A stretch of DNA of 64,000 nt, from the NCBI GenBank assembly GCA_029237695.1, contig CM055280.1:36168508-36232507 (forward strand), written 5' to 3'. This DNA comes from Conchocele bisecta. Its lineage: Eukaryota > Mollusca > Bivalvia > Lucinida > Thyasiridae. This document shows, piece after piece, positions 11,009 through 21,762 of the stretch (within the stretch, counting starts at the first letter, position 1; every line of letters starts with the position of its first letter). The translations under genes were made by a program, and so were the position numbers. The notes beneath the pieces were generated by a model. The model was not told the origin of the DNA and searched no databases. It was given only the letters and a program-made list of their open reading frames with translations.

Positions 11009-12017
11009 CACCACACTGTATGCTCTATTTATCTACAAATTACACTCCGCAATACACAAAGTTGTAGTCACTGTGTGTTTGTCCGAATTATGTGGCAGCA
11101 TGCGAGTGGGCGGAGCTACCAGGGCTATATATATCTAGTGGTTACGGTGTCATCTAAAAATAGACGCAAGCTCCTGCGTATTCAGGCACATGCCCAGATT
11201 GGCCTAATGTACCCCATCCGTGATTTTTTGCGCGATGTTGGGCGCAAGACAATCAATAATTTGCGGCATTGACAATAATTAAGGGGGATTGCCGCAATCG
11301 CGCGTGCTGGATGCATCCCTGCCATCCCTGCATGATACGTAAACAAATCAAAGTTGGCTATGAAGGGCAATTCTTCGTTTTGATTGGTGGAAAATTTTGT
11401 GAATATTAACTAGCGTCAAATGACGCGCATACGCGATCCAATGGGATAAACCCGAGATGCTGGGATAAACCCGAAAATGCTGGGTTGCTAGTAAGGAGAT
11501 TTTGAGCAGAGGTCGATTATAAATTAGCCGAATAAACACATTTTACGCGATTATACGTGGCTGAAACTTGTTCTGTTTAATAAATAAAAGCTTTAAATTA
11601 GCCCAATAATCGGCGTATGTTGGCGTATATGGCCATTAGAGCCAACTATGGACTTCAACAACAATAACTTCCGGGTTAAATCTCTTCCGGCGTTCAGCTC
11701 ATTACGTATTCAAAATTGTGTTATTTGGCTATAAGTAAAGTTTTAAACGGAGATAATTGCCAAAAATGCAAACTTTATCGGTTGATGCAATTTGGAAGTG
11801 ATACAGAAAAATTCGCGTTCGTAGATTACCGAATAGCGGAGAAAAGGGTTGCTACAAACTTTTTCAGAATACGATGGATAACCAATATATTAGCCGATCT
11901 ATAAATAGATCGGCTAATAACAACAGCAGACGACAATTGTTGTGTGTAGCGGATAGTTAACTGTGTTGATGTTACCACAAATAAGCCAGTTTTTGCCGAT
12001 ATTTGTTACCAGCAGAA
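11009..12017. other. No gene seen; small hairpins
   Basis: A short perfect hairpin (TTAGCCGATCTATAAATAGA region) lies near 11889-11919, and a short repeat TGGGATAAACCCGA occurs twice near 11440-11475. Nothing coding was recognised. Confidence 0.45.
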
Positions 12018-12147
12018 ATATACGGTGGCACAGAGGGGACATGGAAATATGTTTTACTTTCGCGTGCGAACGCGATAGCTATCGCGTGCGCACGCAAAAG
12101 AAAAAAATATTTCCATGTCCCCTCTGTGCCACCGTAGAAATATTCCT
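12018..12147. repeat. 130-bp palindromic hairpin element
   Basis: ACGGTGGCACAGAGGGGACA at the left is the reverse complement of the right end. The arms close through GGAAATAT and CGCGTGCGAACGCGATAGC at the centre. It is typical of a hairpin MITE; no second copy is in the window. Confidence 0.85.
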
Positions 12148-12235
12148 GGATACGCTATATATATCATAGAATGTTTTGAGCGATCCACACACAACGTCTG
12201 TAACCTATTACATACTATGGAACCACACTAAATCA

Positions 12236-12415
12236 GATTGGATTTTTCTTTCTCAGGAATAAGTGAGCCTATTGTTTAATTCATGCAGAACCAGTACAGA
12301 CTTGCTGCAGGTCATGTGCAAGTAGGTCCCACAGCATCCATACGAATAGTGAAAGTAGGAGAGTCTGGCCTTATTGGATGGGATTCCGTTAAATTATATA
12401 GTAAAACTCTGTGGT
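12236..12415 (+). repeat. Duplicated segment, copy 1
   Basis: About 180 bp nearly identical to 12789-12965 (for example GGTCCCACAGCATCCATACG). Both copies follow a TTTTTCTTTCTCAG-type pyrimidine tract. One plus frame from an ATG near 12283 is open in both copies (QYRLAAGHVQVGPTASIRIV), with no indels between them. Confidence 0.85.
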
Positions 12416-12788
12416 GTGTTCTAACCTAGAATAAACCATTTGAATTATATTATTTTTTACTGTACTACTTTTGACGACAGCGCGCGTGAATATCTGATGA
12501 TGACTTAGTGTGGTTAAACCTCTAACCTATAAGGTTAGAGGATAGCAAAAAGAGTCCGGTATACAAAAAATAGTGCGGGTGTTTTGAGGTCACAGACACC
12601 GTTTGCTTGCAAATCTTGATCCATTATATTTACTACCCAGTTTCACTTGAGGAACATTTTGGGGTGCTTTTAACACCAGTTTTCATCATATTTGTAGCAT
12701 TTAAAAGAAAACGCTGAACCTGTTGGTCACGTGATGTAAACAGAGTTTCCGTGGCCAAAAAATGTAAACAATATTGGAGGATATGACA

Positions 12789-12965
12789 ATGTTGGATTTT
12801 TCTTTCTTAGGAGTAAGTGAACCTTTAGTTCATGCAGAACCAGTACAGACTGGCTGCAGGTCATGTACAAGTGGGTCCCACAGCATCCATACGAATAGTG
12901 AAAGTAGGAGAGACTGGCCTTATTGGATGGCATTCGGTTAAATTATATAGTAAAACTATTTGGAG
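12789..12965 (+). repeat. Duplicated segment, copy 2
   Basis: Direct copy of 12236-12415, starting about 550 bp downstream. Over the shared frame I count four synonymous and two amino-acid-changing differences by eye. The two copies together suggest a local duplication inside the 12-kb element. Confidence 0.85.
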
Positions 12966-13887
12966 GTGTCTAACCTATAAAGGGGGCCTAGGCCTTATGT
13001 GAGATATGTTGTGTTTTTGCAGAATTTGAAGTTGGAAGTTTATGTTTCTTGTAGCTATATCTCTGGGAACATAATTTAAAGTTACTGCGACAAGAGTAAT
13101 CGAGCGAACTCCGCGATGCAACAAATTGTGTTCTTTTCGTATCGCAGACGGACAGTTATCGGCTTCGAAATCTTCTAAAATCTTGATTTCTCAGCTTTAT
13201 TTGTCAACTATAATAACCCAGTGTATGTAAATTACTTGGCTTGGAATGTGACAGTAATATACACCAAAAACAGTCATTATAGTGTGTTTTTCACTTTTTT
13301 TAATTGATATTGGCTTCCTGATGAACAATAAAGAAGTTCGGAAAAGTTGCGCGACATCGCGACGCTGTTCCAAAATTTTCCAAAATTATGCGTAAGTGTA
13401 TTCTATTCGCATATCGGTATAGTACCAATACACTAGTACTCAGAAAACATTGTTTTTCCTTTCCCCCTGTGTCATAAAGCAAATTTCTTGACTGACCGTT
13501 CCAAGCCAGTACCCTTTTGTCTGTCGACCATTCCAGAGTGGCATACATGTTGGTATAGTTTGAGTGATGAGTCTTTATATGTAGAATGATTAGCTCTAAC
13601 ACTATTTAGGGTAATGTTATGTGATTTTATGGACTTTTGTGCTTTTAATTCATTATCTATTAAAATTCTCCATAGTTCTGTAGTAGCTCAATTTAAGGCA
13701 GAATGTGGACAGTACCATGGTGGAGTTACACAGCTGCTGTGTGACAACCATTTGAGATATTTGCTCCCAACTTGGTACTGTATCCAGGAATAGAACCTAG
13801 TTTTGAATAGTAAATATTGTATAATGATTTGTAGTGAGACTGGTACACTTATAAGTACACAAGTGCGCGCTTTTTTAACGGTGTTAC
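12966..13887. other. No gene seen inside the 12-kb element
   Basis: Short open frames only; no repeats or RNA genes recognised. Confidence 0.4.
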
Positions 13888-15120
13888 CGTAAAACAATAC
13901 TGCTGCAAATAAGTCATATCTATATAAGGAACAAACGACTCAATATAAAGTTAAAATGATATCATATATTGAAGTTGTGGCTTAATATAAAGACACAATG
14001 CTATCATATAATGAACTATTGACTTCATATAAAGACATAATGGTATCATATATTGGAATGTTTACTTCATATAAAGACATAATGGTATCATATATTGGAC
14101 TTTCGACTCAATATAAAGACATAATGGTATCGTATATTGGACTTTTGACGTCATATAAAGACATAATGGTATCATATAATGAACTTTTGACTTCATATAA
14201 AGACATAATGGTATCATATATTGGACTTTTTACTTCAATAAAGACATAATGGTATCATATATTTGACTTTCGACTCAATATAAAGACAATATCAATATCA
14301 TGCAGTGACAAGTTGACTTAATATACAGACGAATGACATCATATATTGAAGTTTCGACCCAATACAATGACATAATGGGGTAATATATTGACGTTTCGAC
14401 TCAATACAAATACATTATGATACATGTATCATTCATTGAAATGTTGATTTAATATAAAGACAAATCATAGCATGTATTGAAGCTTTGACTCAATATAAAG
14501 AAATATTGGTACGATTATATTGAACGTTTGACTCGATATAAAGACACACCGGTATGATATGTTGAACGTTTGACTCAATATAAAGACATACTGGTATGAT
14601 ATATTGAACGTTTGACTCAATATTAAGACATGATGATATAATATACAATGCAAACTATCTACAACAGCCCCCCATGGGAAGACGTAAAACTGGCTGTTGT
14701 AGAGAGGTGGCTGTTGTAGGGAGGTTAATGCTGAATTAAATTTTATCGTCTGATGTTTATTTATTTCCTTCGATAATTCTCATCAAATACATGCTTTGAC
14801 AGCATTTTAGAATAATTTCCAATGTAAATGATTCTAAAGTGCTGTCAAAACATATGTTATTGAGAAAGAATGCAAAAGCAACATCAGAGGACAATGTTCA
14901 TGCTCAGCAGTCTAATGGTTAGTTATAGAGGAAATCATCCATTTTGGATATATATTAGCGGCTGTTACAGAGAGGGTGTTGTTGTAGAGAGGTGGCCGTT
15001 CGGGGAGGTTCGACGGTATTTGCATTTTGACTCGATATATACACATAATGAGCTCATATATTGACGTTAGTACTGCATAAAATACTTTATCGTCATATAC
15101 GACAGCCATGGGGTTCCATA
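13888..15120. repeat. Right inverted-repeat arm of the 12-kb element
   Basis: Reverse complement of 2995-3836, including the 42-bp array (13920-14640) and the outer end at 15025-15120. An extra segment of about 370 bp (14649-15022) is present only in this arm. Confidence 0.9.
14649..15022. mobile_element. Insertion within the right inverted-repeat arm
   Basis: It is absent from the left arm. Its ends carry CTACAACAGCC and GGCTGTTACAGAGAGG motifs in opposite orientation, with repeated GTTGTAGAGAGGTGGC blocks. Its centre (about 14735-14880) has the CATGCTTTGACAGCATTTTA hairpin related to the piggyBac-like MITE at 26187. Confidence 0.65.
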
Positions 15121-15121
15121 C

Positions 15122-15823
15122 CTCAAGCTCTACTGCACGATTGTACTTCCACGCGCTGTTCACACTCAGATTGTATCCGTTTTTGACGAAAAGCTGCGCA
15201 GTGCAATTTGGTTACATTCATGATCTATTTCGAGTGCTCGAGAAATATAACTCGTCTGATTGTCTAAATTCCTATTCAGAGAATAGCCAATGCCACCCGA
15301 AAGAGCACTGGAAGCGTAAATACAAATTCGCGGTAGCGTCTGTTGAGGAATTGCACTGGAACGCAAGGTTAGCCAACAACGTCCGCTTTGACCGATTTAG
15401 AAACATTCAACAGTCTTTGAAACCGTCAAGTCTGTGATGTGCAGCTCTCAGAATTCCTGTACGTTTGCTGCACGTCTATGTATTGTAAAAGTGACATATG
15501 AACACGATTGTGACAAACTCTGTTATAAATCACTCTGTGACGATGAGCATGATGAGCTGGAACGTTATTTTAGTGAATGCGGCGATCCGTGCGTTAGAGC
15601 AGCCGTTTGCACATTCTGGAATAACCTGAAGGAGAAATTCGGCTTACAACTGTACACTTATGTAGCATATATGGACACGGAATTATTGCTGATACACATT
15701 TTAGGTGGGAAATACGACACAGTTAAACGACATGTGGCAGGTGAAGAGCAAAAGTACATTAGCTTCTTGGCATTCTGTGCACGCAGCATCTCCGCATATT
15801 TTCTGCATAATAGCAATGTTTGA
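15122..15823 (+). pseudogene. LINE C-terminal part, continuing from 2994
   Basis: The first codons read LYCTIVLPRA, continuing ITALK at 2994. After an apparent deletion of about 130-150 codons, the protein continues FGYIHDLFRVLEKYNSSDCL, then RFRNIQQSLKPSSL in one frame. A shift at about 15434 is followed by the terminal region: CDDEHDELERYFSECG (cysteine/histidine-rich, zinc-knuckle-like), TFWNNLKEKFGLQLYTYV and MDTELLLIHILGGKYDTVKR. This is the usual end of the same LINE reverse transcriptase. Frameshifts and the deletion make it a pseudogene independently of the 12-kb insertion. Confidence 0.85.
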
Positions 15824-15984
15824 CAATTTGTCTAGTATCCGGCGTGATATGTGAGGATTACATGTGTGACGAGTGTAGTCCCAGATCAGCCTGCTCATGT
15901 GTTTACTCTGATCGGGGCTGCTGTCTTCGCCTTTACATTCATAACATGCATGCGACACACTATGGTGGGAATGACGGTGTCATA

Positions 15985-16443
15985 CAGTCGCGCTTTTCTG
16001 CAGGTCAACTTTACGTACTATACCAATACTATACGTATACTATACCAATACGATATGTTTTCTATACGATATGCATATGATATAAACGTACGGTATGTTT
16101 GTACCGTACATACCAACCAATATCGTATAGATATACCATTCAAATCGTACGTTTATACGATTTTTATACATGTGTAAAATTCTGGTACGTTTGTATCGTA
16201 CAAACATACCAGAGTATGGTATATTCATACCATATCAGTACGGATATATCGTATATACGAACGGATATCGTATGTTTGTATAATATTCGTATAGAATGTG
16301 TGTACTATACGATGATACGGTACAAACATACCAATATTATATGATCATACAATATGCTCATTAAATATACCAATACTATACGATTACGATATGCATACGA
16401 TATTAGTATATACAAATAGGTAAGGAGCAGAAAAGCGCTACTG
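15985..16443. mobile_element. Tc1/mariner-like MITE with palindrome-rich interior
   Basis: The ends CAGTCGCGCTTTTCTGC and GCAGAAAAGCGCTACTG are inverted repeats, each flanked by TA (15983-15984 and 16444-16445), as expected for TA-targeting elements starting CAGT. The interior is built almost wholly of short variants of TACGATATG, GTACGTTTGTATCGTAC and similar self-complementary words. Confidence 0.8.
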
Positions 16444-16656
16444 TACATGTATGTGTGCGACCGGTGTTTTCATTGATCAGCATGCGCAGCCACACAAACT
16501 GGTCATGGAACCACACGTATCGTTGTAAACAATTATGACACCCTCACAAGGCTACATGCACGCACACAGTGTACATACTCTCCTAAGATGGAGGAAATAA
16601 AGTTATACATACATACATATACATTTTCGGTGATTTACGTATACAATAAAAGGTTT
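16444..16656. other. No gene seen
   Basis: Spacer between two MITEs, with ATACATACATATACAT simple repeat near 16605. Confidence 0.4.
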
Positions 16657-16876
16657 CAGTGAAACCTCTCTAAACCGGACACCCTGGGAGGTCCCCAGGG
16701 TGTCCGGCTTAGAGAGGTTTCACTGTAAATCAGGCATTTGATCCGGCATTCTGAGTCATATGTGTGTGCTATGCAATCACGAACAGACATTATAACCTGA
16801 GATAAATGGCCAAGACACTCATCATAAATAATATAACATGTGTTTTCTTGGTGTCCGGTTTAGAGAGGTTCCACTG
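16657..16876. mobile_element. MITE with CAGTGAAACCTCTCTAAACC ends, copy 1
   Basis: The left end is a 71-bp palindrome (CAGTGAAACCTC to GAGGTTTCACTG around GGGAGGTCCCC). It is followed by a body of about 130 bp starting AAATCAGGCATTTGA, then a single closing end GAGAGGTTCCACTG before TA. It is in reverse orientation relative to the copies at 17816 and 26943. Confidence 0.85.
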
Positions 16877-17263
16877 TATTTGATTTGTATGTGGATATAT
16901 ATGCCACTTGGTCCGCCTAGAATAGTGTGCTCCTATAAAGTCGCGCGATATAGCACGCTGCGTAACTCGTGAATATATTCACATATAATATAAATTACAT
17001 GTAACTACATGTATATCGCTCTCACCGCAAGCGGGCGTGATAAAAACAAATAAGTGAATGTTATCACCCTTTGTTGCTTAAATGTATTGGAATGATTATT
17101 TCGTCAATACAATGATGACCCGAGAGCGATGTGGAATACGTCCGCTGAATACAATAAGCATCCATCCACCAAATATCAGTTATTTTTATGCAAATTGTCA
17201 GAAATCGCAAACGGGACTAAACTCAACATATACGTATACACAAGAACGTAGATTGATACTATC
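16877..17263. other. No gene seen
   Basis: AT-rich spacer with one short unsupported open frame. Confidence 0.4.
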
Positions 17264-17574
17264 GAGCCCCGCAGGGGACATGGATATGTTTTTTATTAAT
17301 TCGTTCCCACGAAATAACAATTCGTTCCCTCAATCTAACAATTCATTCCCTCGAATTAACAATTCGTTCCCACGATATAACAATTCATTCCCTCGAATTA
17401 ACAATTCGTTCCCACGATATAACAATTCGTTCACGATATAACAATTCGTTCCCACGAAATAACAATTCGTTCCCACGAAATAACAATTCGTTCCCGTTAA
17501 ATTGAGGGAACGAATTGTTATTTCGTGGGAACGAATTAATAAAAATAAGAATGCTACGTCCCCTGCGGGGCTCC
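17264..17574. mobile_element. Palindromic element with GAGCCCCGCAGGGGAC ends
   Basis: The left end GAGCCCCGCAGGGGACAT and right end GTCCCCTGCGGGGCTC are inverted repeats. The arms contain an 18-19-bp tandem repeat AACAATTCGTTCCCACGA, about ten copies, mostly in the left arm. A related copy is at 59574-59848. Confidence 0.82.
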
Positions 17575-17694
17575 GTATGATACCGAACAACAAGAAAACT
17601 ATCATACAAATACGTACCACGACTACGAATATTGTCGTGCGTTCCAGCATCGCTATTCCTCACTGAGTGACGACAATGAACCGATATGGAAATT

Positions 17695-18127
17695 TGGTTT
17701 CATATGTGGATGTGACTGGAGAAATGGGGCATATTGCCTTTGTTTCCAGCGTAATACCTAATCAAATATCACACTCAGGACTGTAGCTCTTGATAACGAT
17801 ATATACAGTGAAACCTCTCTAACCCGGACACCGTGATATTATTTTTAATGAGTTTCTTGGTCATTTATCAAGGTGATACTGTCTGTTCTTGATCGAATAG
17901 CACACAATTATGGCTCAGAGTAATCAAATGCCTGATTTACAGTGAAACCTCTATAAGTCTGACACCCTGGGGACCTCCCAGGGTGTCCGGTTTAGAGAGG
18001 TTTCATTGTATTGTTTGTTAGAAGCACGACGTTTCATTGATGGGATGGCGAACAGTGCAGATCCTGATCTGGATCTACACTGGTCGCAAAATCCATAAGC
18101 CCCATTTCTCCAGTCACAGTCACGTAT
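17695..18127. mobile_element. GACCAGTGTAG hairpin MITE interrupted by another MITE
   Basis: The left half (GTGACTGGAGAAATGGGGC onward) and the right half (to GCCCCATTTCTCCAGTCACA) are the two arms of the common roughly 240-bp palindromic family. Complete copies are at 19570-19815 and 44692-44929. The middle is split by 17816-18008. Confidence 0.85.
17816..18008. mobile_element. CAGTGAAACCTC MITE nested in the GACCAGTGTAG MITE, copy 2
   Basis: It is bounded by TA on both sides. Removing it restores GATAACGATATATTGTTTGT, matching the uninterrupted family sequence, which dates this insertion after the host MITE. Confidence 0.88.
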
Positions 18128-18179
18128 GAGAAAAGCCATGTGATTTTGTACCTAAGAAGATATGCGATATGTAATACAC

Positions 18180-18370
18180 ATTGTATGCAGAACGTTTACA
18201 ATATTTTCCGTAAATGACATCGAACGTTGATGAAATTTTCACAGCGAATGATAATATCGCATTTGCTATCAGAAATTTGTCAATTTCCGACTCCATTTAC
18301 AGAAAATATCCACAGTATTTATAAATATATTTCATGAAAAATTGCACACCTTCGTATGTACAAAATCTGA
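18180..18370. repeat. Hairpin repeat of the GTAAATGACATCGA family
   Basis: Inverted blocks around TATTTTCCGTAAATGACATC and CATTTACAGAAAATATCCAC enclose about 100 bp. Related copies are at 30890-31075 and, in pieces, at 47725-47830 and 48225-48300. Confidence 0.7.
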
Positions 18371-19569
18371 AGGCTTGTCTCATTGTGACTGTGTTTGCAG
18401 AAATAGGACACTCTGTTCTCAATGACTAACGACAGTCAATGTGCATGATCACGAGGTTACAACAACAACAACAACAATATATAGTACATATTGGTAAATT
18501 GACACAACATGTGTAGAATAACACGTATAATTAAGAACACCGAATATTGAAACATATTGGACAAAATAGTTTATGTATACGTACATAACAGCTATATGAA
18601 TATAGTCGATATATTTGAAGAGCATATGCATGCTTTTAGATACACCTTCAATGTCTTTGTTTATATGAAAATTATGAAATGGTATCAAATGTCACTGTTA
18701 TGAAATCATGCTTAAATATTTACTTACAACGCCTCACTTACAAAATACAATATTGTCATGGGTGCCTCTCAAACAAGACTAATGGAGAAATATACCTGCA
18801 TGTATTAGGCAATGACCATGATGCATGCACTGGTGTGCACTTACAATGGTAATGGATGACGGTCATACACATTGGAACACACACGTTCTCGTATGACACA
18901 TACTGTATTTCAGTAGTTATACAAGTTATACATTTTTACTATATACATGATTGTATAAGTACAGGTGTCAACTACACATTTGAATCATGTTCCTGCTGAT
19001 AACTCGGAATGGGTTGAGGGAATATTATTGGAATGTACAATAAATAGCGTGTACATTATGTACATTATCTCAGTTTCATCGGTTCTACTACCTAATTTTA
19101 TTTTTATGTCACACAAACTGATTTACTTGCTGGCTGTCATCTTGAAAGTGTATAACAATATATGTGTCATGTTTTACTCCAACTTAGCTTGCTCGTATTA
19201 TTTATAATTATATTAATGTTCTGTATTGTAGTATTTACTGTGTCATACATGGAGTAATATGTGCTACAAATCATTCATTCAGCATGGTAGAAAATGTATA
19301 TTTTCTTTCTATATCCAATTTGCAAATTAGTACCTACGACCTATACTATTGACAGTAATTATTATATATAGTTATTTATTTATTTTACTTTATGGTGTGT
19401 AAAGGCTTGTCTACAGCTGAGAGTAATACTTCTTTGTATGAGAGACGTTCATGTTGGAATACACAACATAGTAAACATGGTACTTGTCATTGTTGCATAA
19501 ATATGAAATGGACATATAGAGAGACGAACAGACATTCATTATGTATCTGAAATGTATGTGGATAACTAA
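18371..19569. other. No gene seen; (ACA)n tract near 18459-18476
   Basis: AT-rich sequence with a short trinucleotide tract and no recognised repeat or exon. Confidence 0.45.
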
Positions 19570-19815
19570 TATGTGGCTGTGACAGGAGAAATGGGGCTCA
19601 CGGGATTTGCGACCAGTGTGGCTCCTGATCAAATAGAACATTCCTGTACCCTGATAACGATGTATTATGCTTGTTAGAAGCAGGATGTGTGTTTCACTGA
19701 TGGAATGGCCAACAGTGCAGATCCTGAACAGACTGTGCGCATACACAGGCTGATCGGGATATACACTGTTCACAAAACCCATAAGCCCCATTTCCCCAAT
19801 CACAGCCACATACAA
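19570..19815. mobile_element. GACCAGTGTAG hairpin MITE, complete copy
   Basis: The arms GGCTGTGACAGGAGAAATGG and the reverse at 19780-19810 (CCCCATTTCCCCAATCACAG) enclose the typical CTTGTTAGAAGCAGGATG and TTTCACTGATGGAATGGCC middle. Most of a 232-residue minus frame here is translation of this repeat. Confidence 0.85.
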
Positions 19816-20209
19816 ATGTACATGTATACAGGTGTTAGTAGCTACACGTTCATATGAATCTTTCATAAGTATCTGGCAGCGTCTAAAATAAGAACTACTT
19901 TGTTGTAACATTGCATCATCTGCTGTAGAAAGTATGTAATACGAATATGAGCATTCACTAATATGGCAAACACTAGTAAGTACAATTACGATTGATACAA
20001 TTAATATGTATACACCAAGAGAGATTTGCATAATGAGACAAATAGCGTAGTTGTTACCATGACTAAGAAAATGCAAAGCGGACGGACAAACGGACGAACA
20101 CTCGGACACGCTATATCCGAAGTGTGTACAGTTAGCTATCAGTAGTGCCTAAGTAGTTGCATATGTATTTAACAATTTATAAGTAAGTGACAGTGCATAA
20201 CATACATGA

Positions 20210-20830
20210 AATTCATGGCATGTACAATTCCCATTGTAAAATATGTGGGTGGGGAAATACTTTGTTTTTAACATTGTATCATAGATTGCAGACATCAGAT
20301 AATCGGCATAATATGCAATTAACATGTCTAATGAACAATACTAGGTACCATTGACAGGAAGAAAATACAAAAGTACCATACTTTTATGGAGTTATTAAGG
20401 TAGGTGTTTTGCCATTGAAATTCAGTGGGTGGGGTAACGAAACGTGCACAATTATTATCTGAATTAGCTGATATTATTTATATTAACATTATTCCATTGT
20501 ATAGTCATGGACACATCAGAAAACATATCTAATGATAAAAAACATTCGATTTTCAATGAAAAATGTGATTTTTGACAATTGCGAAAAGTCCGAGGGTGGT
20601 ATACTTCAAAATGGTGCCAAACATTCATCCATACGGCACAGAACTCGTAATTGAATGTAGTTTCAGAAAAAAAAGATGTCTGAAAAAATCCCACAGGGGC
20701 GGAGGGTTTCCTTTTCTGACTGACGGTCTAGTCTTTGGGCCACCAATAACCACCCTCCCTCCCCACCCCCCCCACCCACCCTGTGGTACATAACGCCACT
20801 ATGATTTTTAAATTCAGTAGTCAATTGTCT
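20210..20830 (+). repeat. Left copy of a diverged direct repeat flanking the nuclease-like gene
   Basis: It shares with 24395-24960 the blocks AGTGGGTGGGGTAAC (with variants) and GGTGGTATACTTCAAAATGG, then ACATTCATCC and ACTCGTAATTGA, in the same order and orientation. The terminal CCATATTTGGCCCATGGCCT block of this copy lies at 21420, after a tandem array. Confidence 0.65.
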
Positions 20831-20869
20831 GTCATTCCAGAAGGTCTGCCATTAAAAAGCCGCTGGATG

Positions 20870-21400
20870 AACAAATGGCGACCATTTTCCAAGATGGCCG
20901 TCAAAAACAATTGTTTTGGTTTACATGAATAGCTTTATCGCCTGTTAACTGGTATTAGGACCGATTTAAATTTTCTAAATCGTTCTTATCTACTCCCTAA
21001 TTGAATATAAAACAGTGTGTGATACATTCAAAATCAATTTATTTTACTAAATGGCCGCCATTTTCAAAATGGCCGCCAAAAAGTGTGTTTTTGCAAAAAG
21101 TTTGCACTGTAACTGCTGTTAAGTGTTATTGGAACCGCTATTAACATTATAACTTATACCTTGTAATGCATATCAATATGCATATCAATTATGTAATACA
21201 TATTGACTTGACAGCATGATATAAATGGTGGACATTTTCAAAATGGCCGCCAAAAAGGGCCTTTTTTCAACAATTTTCTATGTTAACGATTTTCCATGTT
21301 AACTGATGATATGTGGCATTTGAACCACTTTTTACACCGCAAATTAATGCCATGTGATGGATATCAATATATATGACAATTGCGTAATATAATGTGTGTA
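20870..21400. repeat. Three tandem units of about 175 bp
   Basis: Each unit begins AAATGGCCGCCATTTTCAAA-like sequence (near 20873, 21050 and 21225), followed by TTTGCA/TTAAC-rich sequence. The array separates two parts of the left direct repeat, so it probably arose or inserted there. Confidence 0.65.
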
Positions 21401-21762
21401 TTACGCAGGGGTAGGTTTTCCATATTTGGCCCATGGCCTAATCTTATGACATATGCATATGACAAATGCAGTCTGTTCTGGATCTAAGATATTCAATAGA
21501 AATGACACTTCATAATATAGATTGAATAGCAAACAGCATGTGCCATTATCATACTGTCACATCTGGCGTGACGCTGGTCTCAAATGTATTTCGGTACATT
21601 GTGTCAGTCAACGTCACAAATTAGCTGCCAGGTGCAGACTGAAGTATGTTTGTAGAAAGATCTGCCAGCTTCCATGCGCCAATAAAGCAGCAAAAACTCA
21701 AAACATTTGCAACGCTTGCAAAATCGATGACACTTACGAGTCCACAGCGAATGTCAAAGTAA

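Larger units (their letters stand above)
2995..15120. mobile_element. 12.1-kb terminal-inverted-repeat element inserted in a LINE
   Basis: The two ends are reverse complements: the left end starts TATGGAACGCCATGGCTGTC and the right end finishes GACAGCCATGGGGTTCCATA. The complementarity continues for about 840 bp inward, to 3836 on the left and 13888 on the right. CTTAAG immediately precedes the left end and CTCAAG follows the right end within one base, fitting a 6-bp target duplication with one change. The LINE codons on both sides join as ITALK then LYCTIVLPRA, which is the expected family sequence, so the block is one insertion. The interior carries other MITEs, a minisatellite and short ORFs. 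No transposase, integrase or polymerase was recognised, so it is probably non-autonomous. A Maverick/Polinton-like size and a 6-bp duplication are suggestive, but the termini and gene content do not establish that class. Confidence 0.8.

Noticed and set aside
9163..11138. Open frames up to 611 codons on both strands (GFSGAGLATSGSARVVLAAA-type repeats)
   Set aside because: They are caused by a 60-bp period divisible by three; every strand and several frames are open, so length carries no coding evidence.
2995..15120. Assignment of the 12-kb block to Maverick/Polinton
   Set aside because: Size and a 6-bp duplication fit, but no polymerase, integrase or capsid frame and no typical terminal AGT pair could be seen.
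19411..20109. 232-codon minus-strand frame with a hydrophobic N-terminal stretch
   Set aside because: About a third of it is translation of a GACCAGTGTAG MITE, and no domain or splice evidence supports the rest.
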